This document shows positions 1 to 9,918 of a DNA stretch of 64,000 nt, in pieces (the stretch's first letter is position 1; each line of letters starts with the position of its first letter). The stretch spans positions 62,001 through 126,000 of the forward strand of contig JAIXQD010000001.1 in NCBI GenBank assembly GCA_027485855.1, written 5' to 3'. This stretch comes from Rickettsiales bacterium (lineage in GTDB: Bacteria; Pseudomonadota; Alphaproteobacteria; G027485855). The notes beneath the pieces were generated by a model that had not been told where the DNA came from, made no database searches, and saw only the letters and a list, made by a program, of their open reading frames with translations. The translations under genes were made by a program, and so were the position numbers.

Positions 1-476
1 AAAACAAGCAGCTTAAAGCCAGTCAGCACTAAAAACAGCGCAAAGATATAAAGCAACCAGCTAAATTTGGCCACCAAGGTTGCGCCAACGCCAATCATGA
101 TGGCGCGCAAAACAATCACCCCTAAAATACCCCAAAATAACACGCGGTGTTGATAAAGCCGCGGAATGCTGAAAAAGCTAAAAATCATCGCAATAATAAA
201 GATATTATCCATCGCCAAGGATTTTTCGACCACAAAGCCGGTCATATATTCAAGGCCCGATTGCGCGCCCATGCTCAACCACACCCACACGCCAAAGAGC
301 AGGCCCATAGTGATATAAAAAGCCGATAACCACAGGCTTTCTTTGATGCTGATTTCTTTTTGCTCTTTATGCAGCACGCCAAGGTCAAATACCAGCAGCA
401 CCAACACAACCGCGATAAACAGCAGCCACATCCAAACAGGCTTGGTCATAAAATCAATCAGCAGAAACTCGGGCAT
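1..476 (-). CDS. TerC/Alx family integral membrane protein (3' end outside window)
   Basis: The visible 158 codons are the N-terminal part of a TerC-family membrane protein, related to Alx and TerC and linked in known members to manganese export or tellurite/metal handling. Several hydrophobic segments are visible. The family signature with an acidic metal-site residue appears as EKSLAMDNIFIIAMIFSFF around residues 83-101, followed by IPRLYQHRVLFWGI. The start at 476 is preceded by GGAG six bases upstream on the minus strand. The gene runs off the left edge, so the C-terminal half is not seen. TerC-family membership is secure. The transported ion is not determined by the sequence. Confidence 0.85.
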   Translation of the reverse strand, partial: MPEFLLIDFMTKPVWMWLLFIAVVLVLLVFDLGVLHKEQKEISIKESLWLSAFYITMGLLFGVWVWLSMGAQSGLEYMTGFVVEKSLAMDNIFIIAMIFSFFSIPRLYQHRVLFWGILGVIVLRAIMIGVGATLVAKFSWLLYIFALFLVLTGFKLLV

Positions 477-730
477 ACGCCACTCCGGTTTTTTGTGTTG
501 TATCGCTGCACGCCAATATTGCACCAGCGCTCATAGCAGACGCTTGTTTACGATATTTACCAGCGACTATGCAAGTGGCATGAGTCTTGTGTAACTATTG
601 GACTAATTTAGGTTATTTACTAATTAAGTCTAATTTAATCGTGTTAAGTTGTAATAATTAAGCAATATCGGTCCAGAACAATATTAAAATTAATAAGTCA
701 TGGATTGGGCTTAGCAGGGGATGAAGCAGC

Positions 731-1654
731 ATGCAAAGGTCTAGAGAACTTCTTTCGCAGGTTGGCAAGCTCCAATTTGACATTATCGAAGTCAAAGACA
801 AAGCCATGCTGCGTGAATGGTTTGAAATTCAGGCGCAAATTTTTACTGACCCAACCGATCTTGAGCCATGGGAGCTCATTGTTGAAAGATTTAACGACAA
901 GGAGAGAAATCAGTTTACGCTTTTGCGCGACAGACAGACCGACGAGTGGGCTGGCATGCGTTTATTGCAATTTGATCCAAATATTCCGGGCGTGGCCTAT
1001 TGCCCATGGGGCGGCGTGACTGAAGCGTACAGAAATAATGGCATATACCCTGTGATGGCCAAGCTGACGCTGGCCGAACTTGCCGAGCGTGGGGTTTTTA
1101 TCGCCACGGCCGACATAGAAGATAAAGAGCGTATTGCCACTGCCTATCCTGAGACCCCCGAAGAAGCGGTCAAGATTGCCACTGCACGCGAGAATTTTTT
1201 CCGCCGCGGTATGGGCTATCAGGTGATTGCTAATAATGGTGAGGGCGAAAACAGAGTAGAGTATATTCGTCCCCCTTCAGAAGAGGGGCGGGAATATACC
1301 GGCATTCAGGCCTATGACCTTTTAGCCTATTACATTGACCCGGCCAAAGAAGCAGAAGCGCAAGCTGTTTTGTGCCCCAATGGTGAGGCCTTGTATAACC
1401 ATGATCGTACGGGGATTAGCAAAGCGGCCTATCGCACATTATATCTGAGCATGGCACAGCTTCAGTATGGTGCCTTACCAGAGGCAGAATTACGCTCTCA
1501 ATATAAAGCGCTTGATACGTTTTTGGCCAAGCTTGATAATAGCCCGCAACAGTTCTTTGAACTTTCGCAGGGCGCGATCCGGCCAAAAGTAACGGCAGAT
1601 GCCAAAATTGATATGGCTGTAAAAAAACCGCAGCAACAAACACCAGCCATGTAA
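731..1654 (+). CDS. GNAT-like acyltransferase, function unknown
   Basis: A 307-residue soluble protein. The N-terminal ~170 residues look like a GNAT N-acetyltransferase fold: a beta-rich segment ending in VAYCPWGGVTEAYRNNGIY (about residues 90-108), where the R-N-N-G-I stretch sits where the acetyl-CoA pyrophosphate loop of GNAT proteins lies. A phrase like ENFFRRGMGYQVI, typical of late GNAT strands, follows. The C-terminal ~110 residues have no family I recognise and end in a Lys/Gln/Pro-rich tail. The start at 731 has a loose AGGGG upstream. The gene stands alone, with an AT-rich 254-base region upstream and the kdp operon convergent downstream. The GNAT assignment is an inference; no substrate can be given. 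Confidence 0.55.
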   Translation: MQRSRELLSQVGKLQFDIIEVKDKAMLREWFEIQAQIFTDPTDLEPWELIVERFNDKERNQFTLLRDRQTDEWAGMRLLQFDPNIPGVAYCPWGGVTEAYRNNGIYPVMAKLTLAELAERGVFIATADIEDKERIATAYPETPEEAVKIATARENFFRRGMGYQVIANNGEGENRVEYIRPPSEEGREYTGIQAYDLLAYYIDPAKEAEAQAVLCPNGEALYNHDRTGISKAAYRTLYLSMAQLQYGALPEAELRSQYKALDTFLAKLDNSPQQFFELSQGAIRPKVTADAKIDMAVKKPQQQTPAM

Positions 1655-1717
1655 TGTGCTTACAGTAAAAGCTAATGCCCGGCTTACATTGCTCACTCTT
1701 ACTTCACTCTGGCGATT

Positions 1718-2416
1718 TTACTCTGGTGACTTTAGGCGATAGCCAATGCCTGGTTCGGTCACCAGATAGGTGGGCTTGAGCGGATTATCTTTTAGCTTTT
1801 GGCGCAAATGCTGCATGTGGATGCGCAGATAATTATTATTCTCGGCGCTGTGCTTGCCCCAAATTTCTTTTAGCAATTGCGTGTGCGTGACCACCTTGCC
1901 CGCATGCTTGACCATGACGCTGAGCAACTGATATTCAATCGGGGTGAGATGCACTTCTTCGCCGGCCAGCGTTACTAAACGCTTGGCCCTATCAACCAGC
2001 AAATCATCTTGCCGGAAGATTTCAGATTCGGCATTGTCACCGCGCCGCGCATGACGCAGCGCCACTTTCATGCGGGCCAAAAGCTCGCCAAGGCTAAAGG
2101 GTTTAGTCAGATAGTCATCGGCGCCATTTTCCAGCGCGTTGATTTTGTCCTGCTCTTGACCACTGGCAGACAGCACAATAATTGGTAGCGTGCTCCACTC
2201 GCGCACGCGCTGGATAATTTTTTGCCCATCCATATCTGGCAGGCCCAAATCAAGGATAATCAATTCAGGCCGCGCTGCTGCAACTTGCTGCAAGCCCTCA
2301 TGGCCATTCACGGCCAGAATAGGTTTATAGCCATGGCTTTCGAGTGAGAAGGACAAAAACTTACGGATTTCCTGCTCGTCCTCAATAATAAGGATAGGTA
2401 TATTTGCCTCGGTCAT
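1718..2416 (-). CDS. kdpE: KdpE, response regulator of the potassium operon
   Basis: OmpR-family response regulator of 232 residues (E. coli KdpE is 225). The receiver domain spans about 1-120, with the acidic pair in IIEDEQE, the phospho-acceptor Asp56 in IILDLGLPDMDG, and Lys105 in DDYLTKPFS. The C-terminal winged helix (about 135-230) includes TPIEYQLLSVMVKHAGK and a GIGYRL ending typical of the family. Phosphorylated by KdpD, it should activate the kdp transporter genes. Its ATG overlaps the kdpD stop by four bases (ATGA), so the two are probably translationally coupled. Being last in the operon, it should be co-transcribed with its own target genes. Confidence 0.95.
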   Translation of the reverse strand: MTEANIPILIIEDEQEIRKFLSFSLESHGYKPILAVNGHEGLQQVAAARPELIILDLGLPDMDGQKIIQRVREWSTLPIIVLSASGQEQDKINALENGADDYLTKPFSLGELLARMKVALRHARRGDNAESEIFRQDDLLVDRAKRLVTLAGEEVHLTPIEYQLLSVMVKHAGKVVTHTQLLKEIWGKHSAENNNYLRIHMQHLRQKLKDNPLKPTYLVTEPGIGYRLKSPE

Positions 2417-5103
2417 GTTGGTTCTAGCTCGGTCTTGGTTTTAGGCAGCGTAAAATGGAAGCTGGCGCCGCCTGTTGGGTTATTTTCTGCCCACATGCGG
2501 CCGCCATGCACCTCGATAATGGCGCGGCAAATCGGCAGGCCAAGCCCAAGGCCGCCTTGCGGGCCTTTATAAAACTTCTCGAAGATATGGGTGATGTCAT
2601 CTTTTGGGATACCGCAACCATTATCGGCCACGGTGACCTGCACAAAATCTTCCTGATCGGTCACGCGGATATGCAGCTTTGCGTCAGAGCCCGCATATTT
2701 AACCGCATTTTCAAGCAGGTTGATAAATACCTGCTCAATGAGTAGCCCATCAATATGTATGAGTTGCTCTTGGCCTAGCTGTGTATCCACCTCGCGGTTT
2801 TTCAGCACGGGCTCAAGCCGTAAAATGGCCGAGCCGATGACTTCTTCTAAAAAATAGGGCTGACGATTGAGGTTGACCTTGCCAGACTCAAGGCTCGATA
2901 CATCAAGCAAATTCGTAATGATTTTTGCTATTTTCGAGCTTTGATCATGAATGGAGCGAAGGCCATCCTCGGCATGTTTGGGCAGCTGCATGCCAGAAAG
3001 CAGTATGCTAGAGGAAATACCGCTGATGGACGCAAGCGGCGTGCGTAAATCATGCGAAACCGACGAAAGCAACACATTGCGCAGCTTCTCGCTTTCAGAT
3101 TCTATCTTGGCGCGTTCGGCATCTTCGGCGCGGTGGGCGCGGCCAAAGGCCGAGGCAATGAGGCTGGCGAAAGTTTCTAGCTGGCTCACTTCGGCACTGG
3201 TGAATTCATGGCCCACCTCAGGCGGAATAAGCCCCAGCACGCCAAAGGTTTCGCCCTCTGCGCTCATCGGCGCGTAAAGGCCGCGGGCACTGGGCAGCGT
3301 ATCTGTGTTGCGGCCTGCGTTTTGGCCATTGGCTATAACCCAGCGTGCTACGCTTTCTTCCTTTAAGTCGCGCGCGGGAGAGTTGGCCGGGGTGGCATAA
3401 AGCTGTTTATCTTTGAGCACGAAGATAACTGCATCCATGCTAAACACATTGCGGATATGCTTGAGCGCAATTTCAATCATATTATCCATGCCACGAATAG
3501 CCGAGAGCTCGCGGGTGAGCGCATAAAGTGAGCTGGTTTCTGCTTCTCGTTTGCGTGATTGCCGCGCCTGCAACGACAGTTTTGCTGCCAGCGAGCCCAC
3601 GATAAGGCTGGTCATGAGCATCACCACAAAGGTGAAGTAATAGCCCTTATCATAAAGCTCGAAGGTATAATAAGGCTGCGTAAAAAAGAAATTGAATGCC
3701 GCTACACTGAGCAACGAAGCCATGATAGAGGGGCCAGTGCCCAGCTTGGCGGCAATAATCACCACGCTGGTAAGATAGATCATAGTAAGATTATCGGAAT
3801 CAGTGATTTCACGAAAGGGCAAGCCCAGCAAAGTTGCCAGCGCCAATATGCCTGTAGCGAGCGCATAATTAGACGGACGGGCAAAATGATGCTGCCAAAA
3901 AGAACTATAGGCGTGGCTGTCTTTAATCTTATCGTCGGTGATGGTGGTGATTTCAAAGCCGGCGCCCTGTTCAATCAGCGATGCAGATAATGAACCATGA
4001 AGCCAGCGCAAAGGCCGCGCCCGACGTTTATGCCCCACCACAATGCCGGTAAAACCGTGCTTTGCGGCATAATTAAGAATTTCCTCTACGGCATCATTGC
4101 CAGTAATGCGAATGATGCGTGCGCCCATTTTTTCGGCCAGACGCAAATTTCGATCGGCGCTTAGTTTGGCTTTTTCGGTCAGGCGTTCATGCCTGCCGGT
4201 TTGCACATATAATGCATACCATGGCGCTTTAGCCCTTATCGCCATGCGTTTGGCGTGACGAATAACCCGCGCCGAGAGCGCATCATGCCCAATACACACC
4301 AGAATTTTTTGGCCCAGCTGTGCTTCCCTTTGCCCACGCGAGGCCGTCAGCACATCGCCCTCGGCATCGACGCGTTCGGCGGTGCGGCGCAGCGCCAGCT
4401 CGCGCAGGGCCACAAGGTTGGGTTTTTTGAAAAAATTTTCGGCAGCGCGTTTGTTGGCCCCTTCGGCGATATAGACCTTGCCCTCGTTGAGGCGGCGCAG
4501 CAATTCATCGGACGGAATATCAATCAGGGCAATATCATCGGCATCATCAAATACGCTATCGGGCACGGTTTCCTTTACAACCACACCGGTGAGGCTTGTC
4601 ACCATATCGTTGATGCTTTCAAGATGCTGAACATTCATGGTGGTGTACACATCGATGCCACGGCTTAACAGCTCTTCCACATCTTGCCAGCGTTTGGGGT
4701 GGCGCGACCCTGGTGCATTGGTGTGCGCTAATTCATCCATCAAAATCAAAGATGGTTTGCGCTCCAGCGCGGCCTCTAAGTCAAATTCAAATAGCTGCAC
4801 GCCACGGTGCAGCACTTCACGGCGCGGGATTTGCGGCATGCCTTCTAACAGCGCGGCGGTTTCCTCGCGCCCGTGGGTTTCTACCACTCCCACCACAACA
4901 TGCAGCCCTTCGGCCAGCTTGCGCCGCGCTTCAGCAAGCATGGCGTAGGTTTTACCGACGCCCGCCGATGCACCAAAAAAAAGTTTTAATCGCCCCCGCG
5001 CACTGACGCTGCGGTCATGGCTGACTAAGTCCAGCAGGCTGTCGGGGTTTGGCCTGTTTTGCTCATTGGCGCCATCGCTGTTTTTTCCTTTATATTCTGC
5101 CAT
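2413..5103 (-). CDS. kdpD: KdpD, potassium/turgor sensor histidine kinase
   Basis: Full-length KdpD of 896 residues (E. coli 894). The N-terminal KdpD domain carries a Walker A-like GASAGVGKT at residues 44-52 and the DELAHTNAPGSRH motif. A universal-stress-protein-like domain follows (about 255-370), then four closely spaced membrane segments (DUF4118, about 400-510) and a GAF-like domain. The kinase core has the phospho-acceptor His684 in SSVSHDLRTP, the N box at LLENAVKYA (about 797-805) and the G boxes ADNGCGIP and GGLGLGLPIC. It senses potassium limitation and phosphorylates KdpE. The start overlaps the kdpC stop by 14 bases. All motifs needed for activity are present. Confidence 0.96.
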   Translation of the reverse strand: MAEYKGKNSDGANEQNRPNPDSLLDLVSHDRSVSARGRLKLFFGASAGVGKTYAMLAEARRKLAEGLHVVVGVVETHGREETAALLEGMPQIPRREVLHRGVQLFEFDLEAALERKPSLILMDELAHTNAPGSRHPKRWQDVEELLSRGIDVYTTMNVQHLESINDMVTSLTGVVVKETVPDSVFDDADDIALIDIPSDELLRRLNEGKVYIAEGANKRAAENFFKKPNLVALRELALRRTAERVDAEGDVLTASRGQREAQLGQKILVCIGHDALSARVIRHAKRMAIRAKAPWYALYVQTGRHERLTEKAKLSADRNLRLAEKMGARIIRITGNDAVEEILNYAAKHGFTGIVVGHKRRARPLRWLHGSLSASLIEQGAGFEITTITDDKIKDSHAYSSFWQHHFARPSNYALATGILALATLLGLPFREITDSDNLTMIYLTSVVIIAAKLGTGPSIMASLLSVAAFNFFFTQPYYTFELYDKGYYFTFVVMLMTSLIVGSLAAKLSLQARQSRKREAETSSLYALTRELSAIRGMDNMIEIALKHIRNVFSMDAVIFVLKDKQLYATPANSPARDLKEESVARWVIANGQNAGRNTDTLPSARGLYAPMSAEGETFGVLGLIPPEVGHEFTSAEVSQLETFASLIASAFGRAHRAEDAERAKIESESEKLRNVLLSSVSHDLRTPLASISGISSSILLSGMQLPKHAEDGLRSIHDQSSKIAKIITNLLDVSSLESGKVNLNRQPYFLEEVIGSAILRLEPVLKNREVDTQLGQEQLIHIDGLLIEQVFINLLENAVKYAGSDAKLHIRVTDQEDFVQVTVADNGCGIPKDDITHIFEKFYKGPQGGLGLGLPICRAIIEVHGGRMWAENNPTGGASFHFTLPKTKTELEPT

Positions 5104-5665
5104 CGAGCGCCAGATTGAGTTGCAATATATTCACGCGTTCTTCGCCCAGCATACCGAGTTGCCGCTGAGAAGTAAAACGCTGTAAAACTGCACGAATATT
5201 ATTTTCGTCCACGCCGCGCGCTTTGGCCACCCGTGACAATTGATATTCTGCCGCCGCAAGGCTGATTTCAGGATCAAGGCCAGAGCCAGAAGCCGTCACC
5301 AAATCAACCGGAATGGGCTTGGTGTTATCAGGGTCGGCGGCTTTGAGTGCTGCCACGCGCGCCTGCACGGCCTCTAACAGGGCAGGGTTGGCCGCACCAA
5401 GGTTAGAGCCGCTAGATGCCGCGGCATTGTAATTTGCCGCCGAAGGCCTGCCCCAAAAATATTTAGCCTCGCTAAATGGTTGGGCAATGAGTTTAGAGCC
5501 TAGCACCTCGCCATTTTTGCCTTTAATCAGGCTGCCCTGCGCCTCATCAGGAAAGATGCTTTGCACCAGCAGTGTTGATGCGCCCGGATAGGCAAAGCCA
5601 AACAGCGCAGTCAGCAACACCAGCATGGTAAGGGCAGGGCGGATATTTGTGGTGATAATTTTCAT
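5090..5665 (-). CDS. kdpC: KdpC, accessory subunit of the K+-transporting ATPase
   Basis: Single-pass subunit of the KdpFABC complex, 191 residues from the preferred start. I chose the ATG at 5665 because AGGAG lies at the right distance upstream and the protein then begins directly with the membrane anchor (MKIITTNIRPALTMLVLLT). The family-typical GSKLIAQPFSEAKYFWGRPS and LVTASGSGLDPEISLAAAEY stretches are visible. KdpC stabilises the complex and raises ATP affinity of KdpB. It lies 11 bases after the kdpB stop and overlaps kdpD at its end. An in-frame upstream ATG at 5707 would overlap kdpB and lacks a better ribosome site. Confidence 0.93.
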   Translation of the reverse strand: MKIITTNIRPALTMLVLLTALFGFAYPGASTLLVQSIFPDEAQGSLIKGKNGEVLGSKLIAQPFSEAKYFWGRPSAANYNAAASSGSNLGAANPALLEAVQARVAALKAADPDNTKPIPVDLVTASGSGLDPEISLAAAEYQLSRVAKARGVDENNIRAVLQRFTSQRQLGMLGEERVNILQLNLALDGRI

Positions 5666-5676
5666 GTGCAGCACTC

Positions 5677-7779
5677 CTATGCGAGACCGACGCTGGCCAG
5701 CGCCCAATCAATTATTTTAATGCCAATAAAGGGCGTGATAATGCCGCCAATGCCATAAACAAAGATATTACGGCGCAGCATGGCCGCGGCACTTTCCGGC
5801 CGATATTTCACGCCGCGCAGCGCCAACGGAATGAGCGTGACAATAATCAGCGCATTAAATATCACCGCCGACAGAATGGCGCTTTGCGGGCTGGTCAGCC
5901 CCATCACATTCAGGCCTGAAAGTGCAGGATAGGTGCTGGCAAATGCCGCCGGAATAATGGCGAAATATTTGGCCAAATCATTGCTGATGCTAAAAGTCGT
6001 AAGCGAGCCGCGTGTCATCAGCAATTGCTTGCCGATTTCAACAATCTCAATAAGTTTGGTGGGGTCGGAGTCTAAATCCACCATATTGCCCGCTTCCTTT
6101 GCGGCTTGCGTGCCCGAATTCATCGCCACCGCCACATCCGATTGAGCAAGAGCTGGCGCATCGTTGGTGCCATCACCCACCATGGCCACTAGCTCACCAC
6201 CTTCCTGCATCTTGCGGATATATTTCAGCTTCATTTCTGGTGTGGCCTGAGGAATAAAATCATCCACGCCCGCTTCGCTGGCAATGGCCGCCGCGGTGAG
6301 GGGGTTATCACCAGTAATCATCACGCTTTTAATGCCCATTTTGCGCAATTCGGCCAAACGGTGTTTGATATCTGGCTTCACGATATCTTTTAGATAAATC
6401 ACGCCCAGCACTTTGCCTTCTTCGCACACAGTGAGTGGTGTGCCGCCAAGGCGAGCGACATCTTCAATCTGGCGTTCTACTTCGGCTGGCACCGTGCCTT
6501 TTTTAAGAGCAACATAAGAAGAAATGGCGTCGCCCGCGCCTTTCATAATGTGGCGCCCATTTCCTTGAGCATCGGTAATGACAATGCCGCTAATACGCTG
6601 CTCGGCACTAAAGGGAATAAACGAGGCATTGAGGCTTTTTGGGTCTTTCTCGGCAATGTTAAATTTGGCTCTGGCCAAGGTTACAATGCTGCGCCCTTCG
6701 GGTGTGTCATCGGCCAGCGAAGAAAGCTCGGCTGCTTCCGCGAGTTGCTGCACCGCGATGCCGGGTGCGGGGAAAAACTCTACCGCCTGACGGTTGCCGA
6801 AGGTGATGGTGCCGGTTTTATCTAGCAACAGCACATTCACATCGCCTGCGGCTTCAACAGCGCGGCCGGATGTGGCGATAACATTGGCCTTAATCAGCCG
6901 CTGCATGCCAGAAATACCAATCGCAGAAAGCAAGCCGCCAATGGTGGTAGGTATAAGACACACCAACAGCGCCACCAGCACGGTGATGGTAATCACGCTG
7001 CCACTGCCTGCACGCTCGACACTAAAGGCCGAGAAGGGCAGCAGCGAGGCGCAGACCAGCAAAAAGATAATGGTCATCGCCGCCAGCAAAATAGAAAGAG
7101 CGATTTCATTGGGTGTTTTTTGGCGCTTGGCGGATTCGACCAAACCAATCATGCGGTCAAGAAAGGATTCACCGGGGTCAGAGGTGACACGCACAATAAT
7201 CCAGTCTGAAAGCACGCGGGTGCCGCCCGTTACGGCATCGCGGTCGCCACCAGATTCACGAATAACCGGTGCGGATTCACCCGTGACCGCGCTTTCATCA
7301 ATCGAGGCTATGCCTTCAATCACCTGGCCATCGGCGGGCACAAAATCACCCGCAGCCACCAGCACATAATCATTTTTGCGCAGCACATTGGCGGCGACAG
7401 TTTCAAAACGCTCACGATTATTGGGGGCTGCAAGTTTTTTTGCGGTGACATCGCGCCGCGCTTTTTTAAGTGAATCGGCCTGCGCTTTGCCTTTGCCCTC
7501 GGCAATGGCCTCGGCAAAATTGGCAAATAGCACCGTAAACCACAGCCAAAAAGCAATATGGCCGATAAACCAAATTGGCTCGCCGCTGGGCTTAAACATT
7601 TGCCAGCCGAAAATCAGCGTGGTGACGATAGAGCCGACAAACACCAGAAACATCACCGGATTGCGGGCCTGATAGCTCCAGCTGAGGCGCTTAAAAGATT
7701 GTGCGATGGCCTGCATGATACTCGCGCCATCTATTAAAGAATTGGCCGGCACTGCATTATGAGTGTGCGTTTTCGACAT
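5677..7779 (-). CDS. kdpB: KdpB, P-type ATPase subunit of the potassium pump
   Basis: Catalytic P-type ATPase subunit, 700 residues (E. coli 682; the extra length is mostly an N-terminal tail). Visible motifs are the TGES actuator loop (166-169), the phosphorylated Asp320 in [13 protein letters not shown], the [14 protein letters not shown] segment and the [17 protein letters not shown] hinge. Membrane helices flank these regions as in the family. KdpB hydrolyses ATP to drive K+ taken in through KdpA. It sits between kdpA (16 bases upstream) and kdpC. Nothing suggests inactivation. Confidence 0.97.
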   Translation of the reverse strand: MSKTHTHNAVPANSLIDGASIMQAIAQSFKRLSWSYQARNPVMFLVFVGSIVTTLIFGWQMFKPSGEPIWFIGHIAFWLWFTVLFANFAEAIAEGKGKAQADSLKKARRDVTAKKLAAPNNRERFETVAANVLRKNDYVLVAAGDFVPADGQVIEGIASIDESAVTGESAPVIRESGGDRDAVTGGTRVLSDWIIVRVTSDPGESFLDRMIGLVESAKRQKTPNEIALSILLAAMTIIFLLVCASLLPFSAFSVERAGSGSVITITVLVALLVCLIPTTIGGLLSAIGISGMQRLIKANVIATSGRAVEAAGDVNVLLLDKTGTITFGNRQAVEFFPAPGIAVQQLAEAAELSSLADDTPEGRSIVTLARAKFNIAEKDPKSLNASFIPFSAEQRISGIVITDAQGNGRHIMKGAGDAISSYVALKKGTVPAEVERQIEDVARLGGTPLTVCEEGKVLGVIYLKDIVKPDIKHRLAELRKMGIKSVMITGDNPLTAAAIASEAGVDDFIPQATPEMKLKYIRKMQEGGELVAMVGDGTNDAPALAQSDVAVAMNSGTQAAKEAGNMVDLDSDPTKLIEIVEIGKQLLMTRGSLTTFSISNDLAKYFAIIPAAFASTYPALSGLNVMGLTSPQSAILSAVIFNALIIVTLIPLALRGVKYRPESAAAMLRRNIFVYGIGGIITPFIGIKIIDWALASVGLA

Positions 7780-7795
7780 GGTCTTATTCCTGGTC

Positions 7796-9574
7796 TTATC
7801 GTTGAATCAGATTGAAATATTCAGCCACAGGACCCAGTGCCAAGGCCGGCACAAAGGTCAGCACACCCACCAGCACCACAATGGCCGCCAGCACGGCAAC
7901 AAAGAGCGGCGTGTGGGTGGGCAATGTACCAGCCGATGGCGGCACAGTGTTTTTGGCAGCAAGTGACCCTGCAATGGCCAGCACCGGAATCATCACCCAA
8001 AACCGCCCAAACAACATGCAAATGCCCAATAGCGTGTTGTAAAATGGTGTGTTTGCGGTAAGGCCGGCAAAGGCGCTGCCATTATTATTGCTGGCCGAAG
8101 TGAGCGCATAGAGCACCTCGCTAAAGCCTTGCGCACCGGGGTTGAGAATGCCCGCACGGCCAGCCTCGGTCATGACAGCAATGGCAGTGCCAATCAACAC
8201 AGCAGCACAAGGAACCAAAATTGCAATGGAGGCCATTTTCATTTCAAAGGCCTGAATCTTTTTGCCCAAAAATTCTGGCGTGCGGCCAACCATCAGCCCC
8301 GCAATAAAGACCGATAAGATAACAAACACCAGCATGCCATAAAGGCCCGAGCCAACGCCGCCATAAATCACCTCGCCAAACTGCATGAGAATGAGCGGCA
8401 CAAAGCCACCCATGGGCGTGTAAGAGCCATGCATCGAGTTAACCGAGCCATTAGAAGCCGCAGTGGTGGCCGCGGCCCACAGTACCGAATTGACAATGCC
8501 AAAGCGAGTTTCCTTACCTTCCATATTGCCACCGGCCTGTGTATCTGTGGCTGCCTGGTCAATGCCCAAGGCCGCAAATTTCGGGTTGCCGTTCTGCTCT
8601 TGCACGATACCGAATAGCAGCAGCGGCAAAAAGATAACCGTCATAGCCGCCAGCACGGCCCAGCCTTGGCGTGTATCGCCTACCATTTTGCCAAAAGTGT
8701 AGCAGAGAGCGGCCGCCAGCATCAGGATAGCTAGCAGCTGCAAAAAATTAGCCAGTGGCGTTGGGTTTTCCAGCGGGTGCGCAGAATTGACGTTAAAAAA
8801 TCCGCCACCATTGGTACCGAGCTGCTTTATTGCTACTTGCGATGCCGCAGGGCCAATCGCAATGGTTTGTTTATCTACAATTTCAGCCTGTTGGGTTTCG
8901 GCATTTTGTACTGTTTGTGGCTCTAGCAATTGTGCCTCTACATAGGGGCTAAAGCTTTGTACCACACCCTGACTGGACATCAGCACAGTCCACACCAGCG
9001 CCAGCGGCAATAAAATGTAAAGGTTAGTGCGCAGCATATCGACCCAGAAATTGCCAATGCCATTGGCATTTTTGCGCGTAAGGCCACGAATGAGCGCCAC
9101 CAGCACAGCCATGCCCACAGCAGCAGAAATAAAATTCTGCACGGTAAGCCCGGCCATCTGGCTGAAATAGCTCATGGTGGTTTCGCCGCCATAAGATTGC
9201 CAGTTGGTATTGGTCACAAAACTCACTGCTGTGTTGAAGGCTAAATCAGGCGTGAGGCCAGACAGCCCCTGCGGATTAAGCGGCAATGCCCCTTGAATTA
9301 GTAAAATAGTAAAAAGCAGCAAAAACCCACCCAAGCTAAACAGAATTATCGCCGTGGCATATTCGCGCCAGTGCATATCTTTTTCGGCATCAACGCCGCA
9401 AGCGCGGTAAAAAAGTTTTTCGAGCGGTGCAAGTAGCGGCGAGAGAAGGGTGCGCTCGCCCATATAGACCCGTGCCATATAGCCACCCAGTGGCTTTACC
9501 AGAGCTAACAAAACCGCAAAAAACAGCAATAGCTGCAGCCAGCCATTGCTCGATATGTTTAACCATTCAGTCAT
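7796..9574 (-). CDS. kdpA: KdpA, potassium-binding channel-like subunit
   Basis: The 592-residue K+-selective membrane subunit, related to the SKT superfamily of potassium transporters. Selectivity-filter-like glycine segments are visible, for example [35 protein letters not shown] and [14 protein letters not shown]; each belongs to one of the repeated pore units. About ten hydrophobic helices can be followed. The ATG at 9574 has GAGGGA upstream. It is the first large gene of the operon, following kdpF by 59 bases. With KdpB, KdpC and KdpF it forms a high-affinity uptake pump used at low external potassium. Confidence 0.97.
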   Translation of the reverse strand: MTEWLNISSNGWLQLLLFFAVLLALVKPLGGYMARVYMGERTLLSPLLAPLEKLFYRACGVDAEKDMHWREYATAIILFSLGGFLLLFTILLIQGALPLNPQGLSGLTPDLAFNTAVSFVTNTNWQSYGGETTMSYFSQMAGLTVQNFISAAVGMAVLVALIRGLTRKNANGIGNFWVDMLRTNLYILLPLALVWTVLMSSQGVVQSFSPYVEAQLLEPQTVQNAETQQAEIVDKQTIAIGPAASQVAIKQLGTNGGGFFNVNSAHPLENPTPLANFLQLLAILMLAAALCYTFGKMVGDTRQGWAVLAAMTVIFLPLLLFGIVQEQNGNPKFAALGIDQAATDTQAGGNMEGKETRFGIVNSVLWAAATTAASNGSVNSMHGSYTPMGGFVPLILMQFGEVIYGGVGSGLYGMLVFVILSVFIAGLMVGRTPEFLGKKIQAFEMKMASIAILVPCAAVLIGTAIAVMTEAGRAGILNPGAQGFSEVLYALTSASNNNGSAFAGLTANTPFYNTLLGICMLFGRFWVMIPVLAIAGSLAAKNTVPPSAGTLPTHTPLFVAVLAAIVVLVGVLTFVPALALGPVAEYFNLIQR

Positions 9575-9633
9575 AGTCCCTCACATTAAAATTGTTAGGC
9601 TGTATTTAGGAAAATATTCGCAGTGCGTTTGAT

Positions 9634-9726
9634 TTATGGGAATAGTTCTGGTTTCAGCAGCGCGATAACCAGATACACCAGCAAGGCTGCGGTGATGCCA
9701 CCAACGGCAAGATAAAGCAGCGTCAT
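9634..9726 (-). CDS. kdpF: KdpF, small membrane subunit of the potassium pump
   Basis: A 30-residue membrane peptide encoded between kdpA and the first small gene of the operon. It reads MTLLYLAVGGITAALLVYLV, then IALLKPELFP: one hydrophobic helix ending in the charged K-P-E-x-F motif that marks KdpF. Its ATG lies two bases after the stop of the 29-residue peptide gene upstream, so translation is probably coupled. KdpF stabilises the KdpABC complex in the lipid phase in E. coli. The assignment rests on position, size and the terminal motif together. Confidence 0.88.
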   Translation of the reverse strand: MTLLYLAVGGITAALLVYLVIALLKPELFP

Positions 9727-9728
9727 GG

Positions 9729-9818
9729 TTAGTTACCCCGCAGCTTGTCTGAAAAATTTACCAATGCCAGCGTTAGCACAAAAAACCCAACAGCCAGCCC
9801 AAGATATAAAAGTGACAT
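9729..9818 (-). CDS. 29-residue single-helix peptide at head of kdp operon
   Basis: A 29-residue peptide, MSLLYLGLAVGFFVLTLALV followed by NFSDKLRGN. It has one hydrophobic helix and a short polar C-terminus. It is preceded by a near-perfect AAGGAGG ribosome binding site at good spacing and followed after two bases by kdpF, so it is very likely translated. Similar very short membrane ORFs occur just before kdpF in other bacterial kdp operons; this is from memory and I know no assigned role. It may be an extra small subunit or assembly factor of the Kdp pump. The first residues resemble those of KdpF, so an old duplication is possible. Confidence 0.75.
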   Translation of the reverse strand: MSLLYLGLAVGFFVLTLALVNFSDKLRGN

Positions 9819-9870
9819 AAACGCCTCCTTATTGATAAATAAGGTTTAGCCCTTTGCCTGTTATGGGGGC

Positions 9871-9909
9871 GTATAAAGTTGCGCCAAGCCCGTATAGATT
9901 TTGTATAGA
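9871..9909 (-). promoter_or_regulatory. Putative KdpE operator: direct repeats upstream of kdp
   Basis: Read on the minus strand, the 100-base gap before the kdp operon contains TCTATAC twice, with starts 11 bases apart (plus-strand 9903-9909 and 9892-9898). A third near-copy, TTTATAC, lies 21 bases further on (9871-9877). Direct repeats spaced by one helical turn are the usual target of OmpR-family regulators, and the copies resemble the T-rich repeats bound by E. coli KdpE. No clear -35 is visible, as expected for an activator-dependent promoter. The regulator assignment is inferred from position. Confidence 0.6.
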
Positions 9910-9918
9910 AGGGGGGCT

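Noticed and set aside
624..638. Second TTAA-N7-TTAA (CtrA-like) match, upstream of the GNAT-like gene
   Set aside because: The surrounding 100 bases are strongly AT-rich with many TTAA words, so a chance match is likely; kept only as a note in a finding.
3559..3990. 143-codon plus-strand open frame opposite kdpD
   Set aside because: It lies wholly antisense to the well-conserved kdpD gene, has a composition expected of a shadow frame and no recognisable domain.
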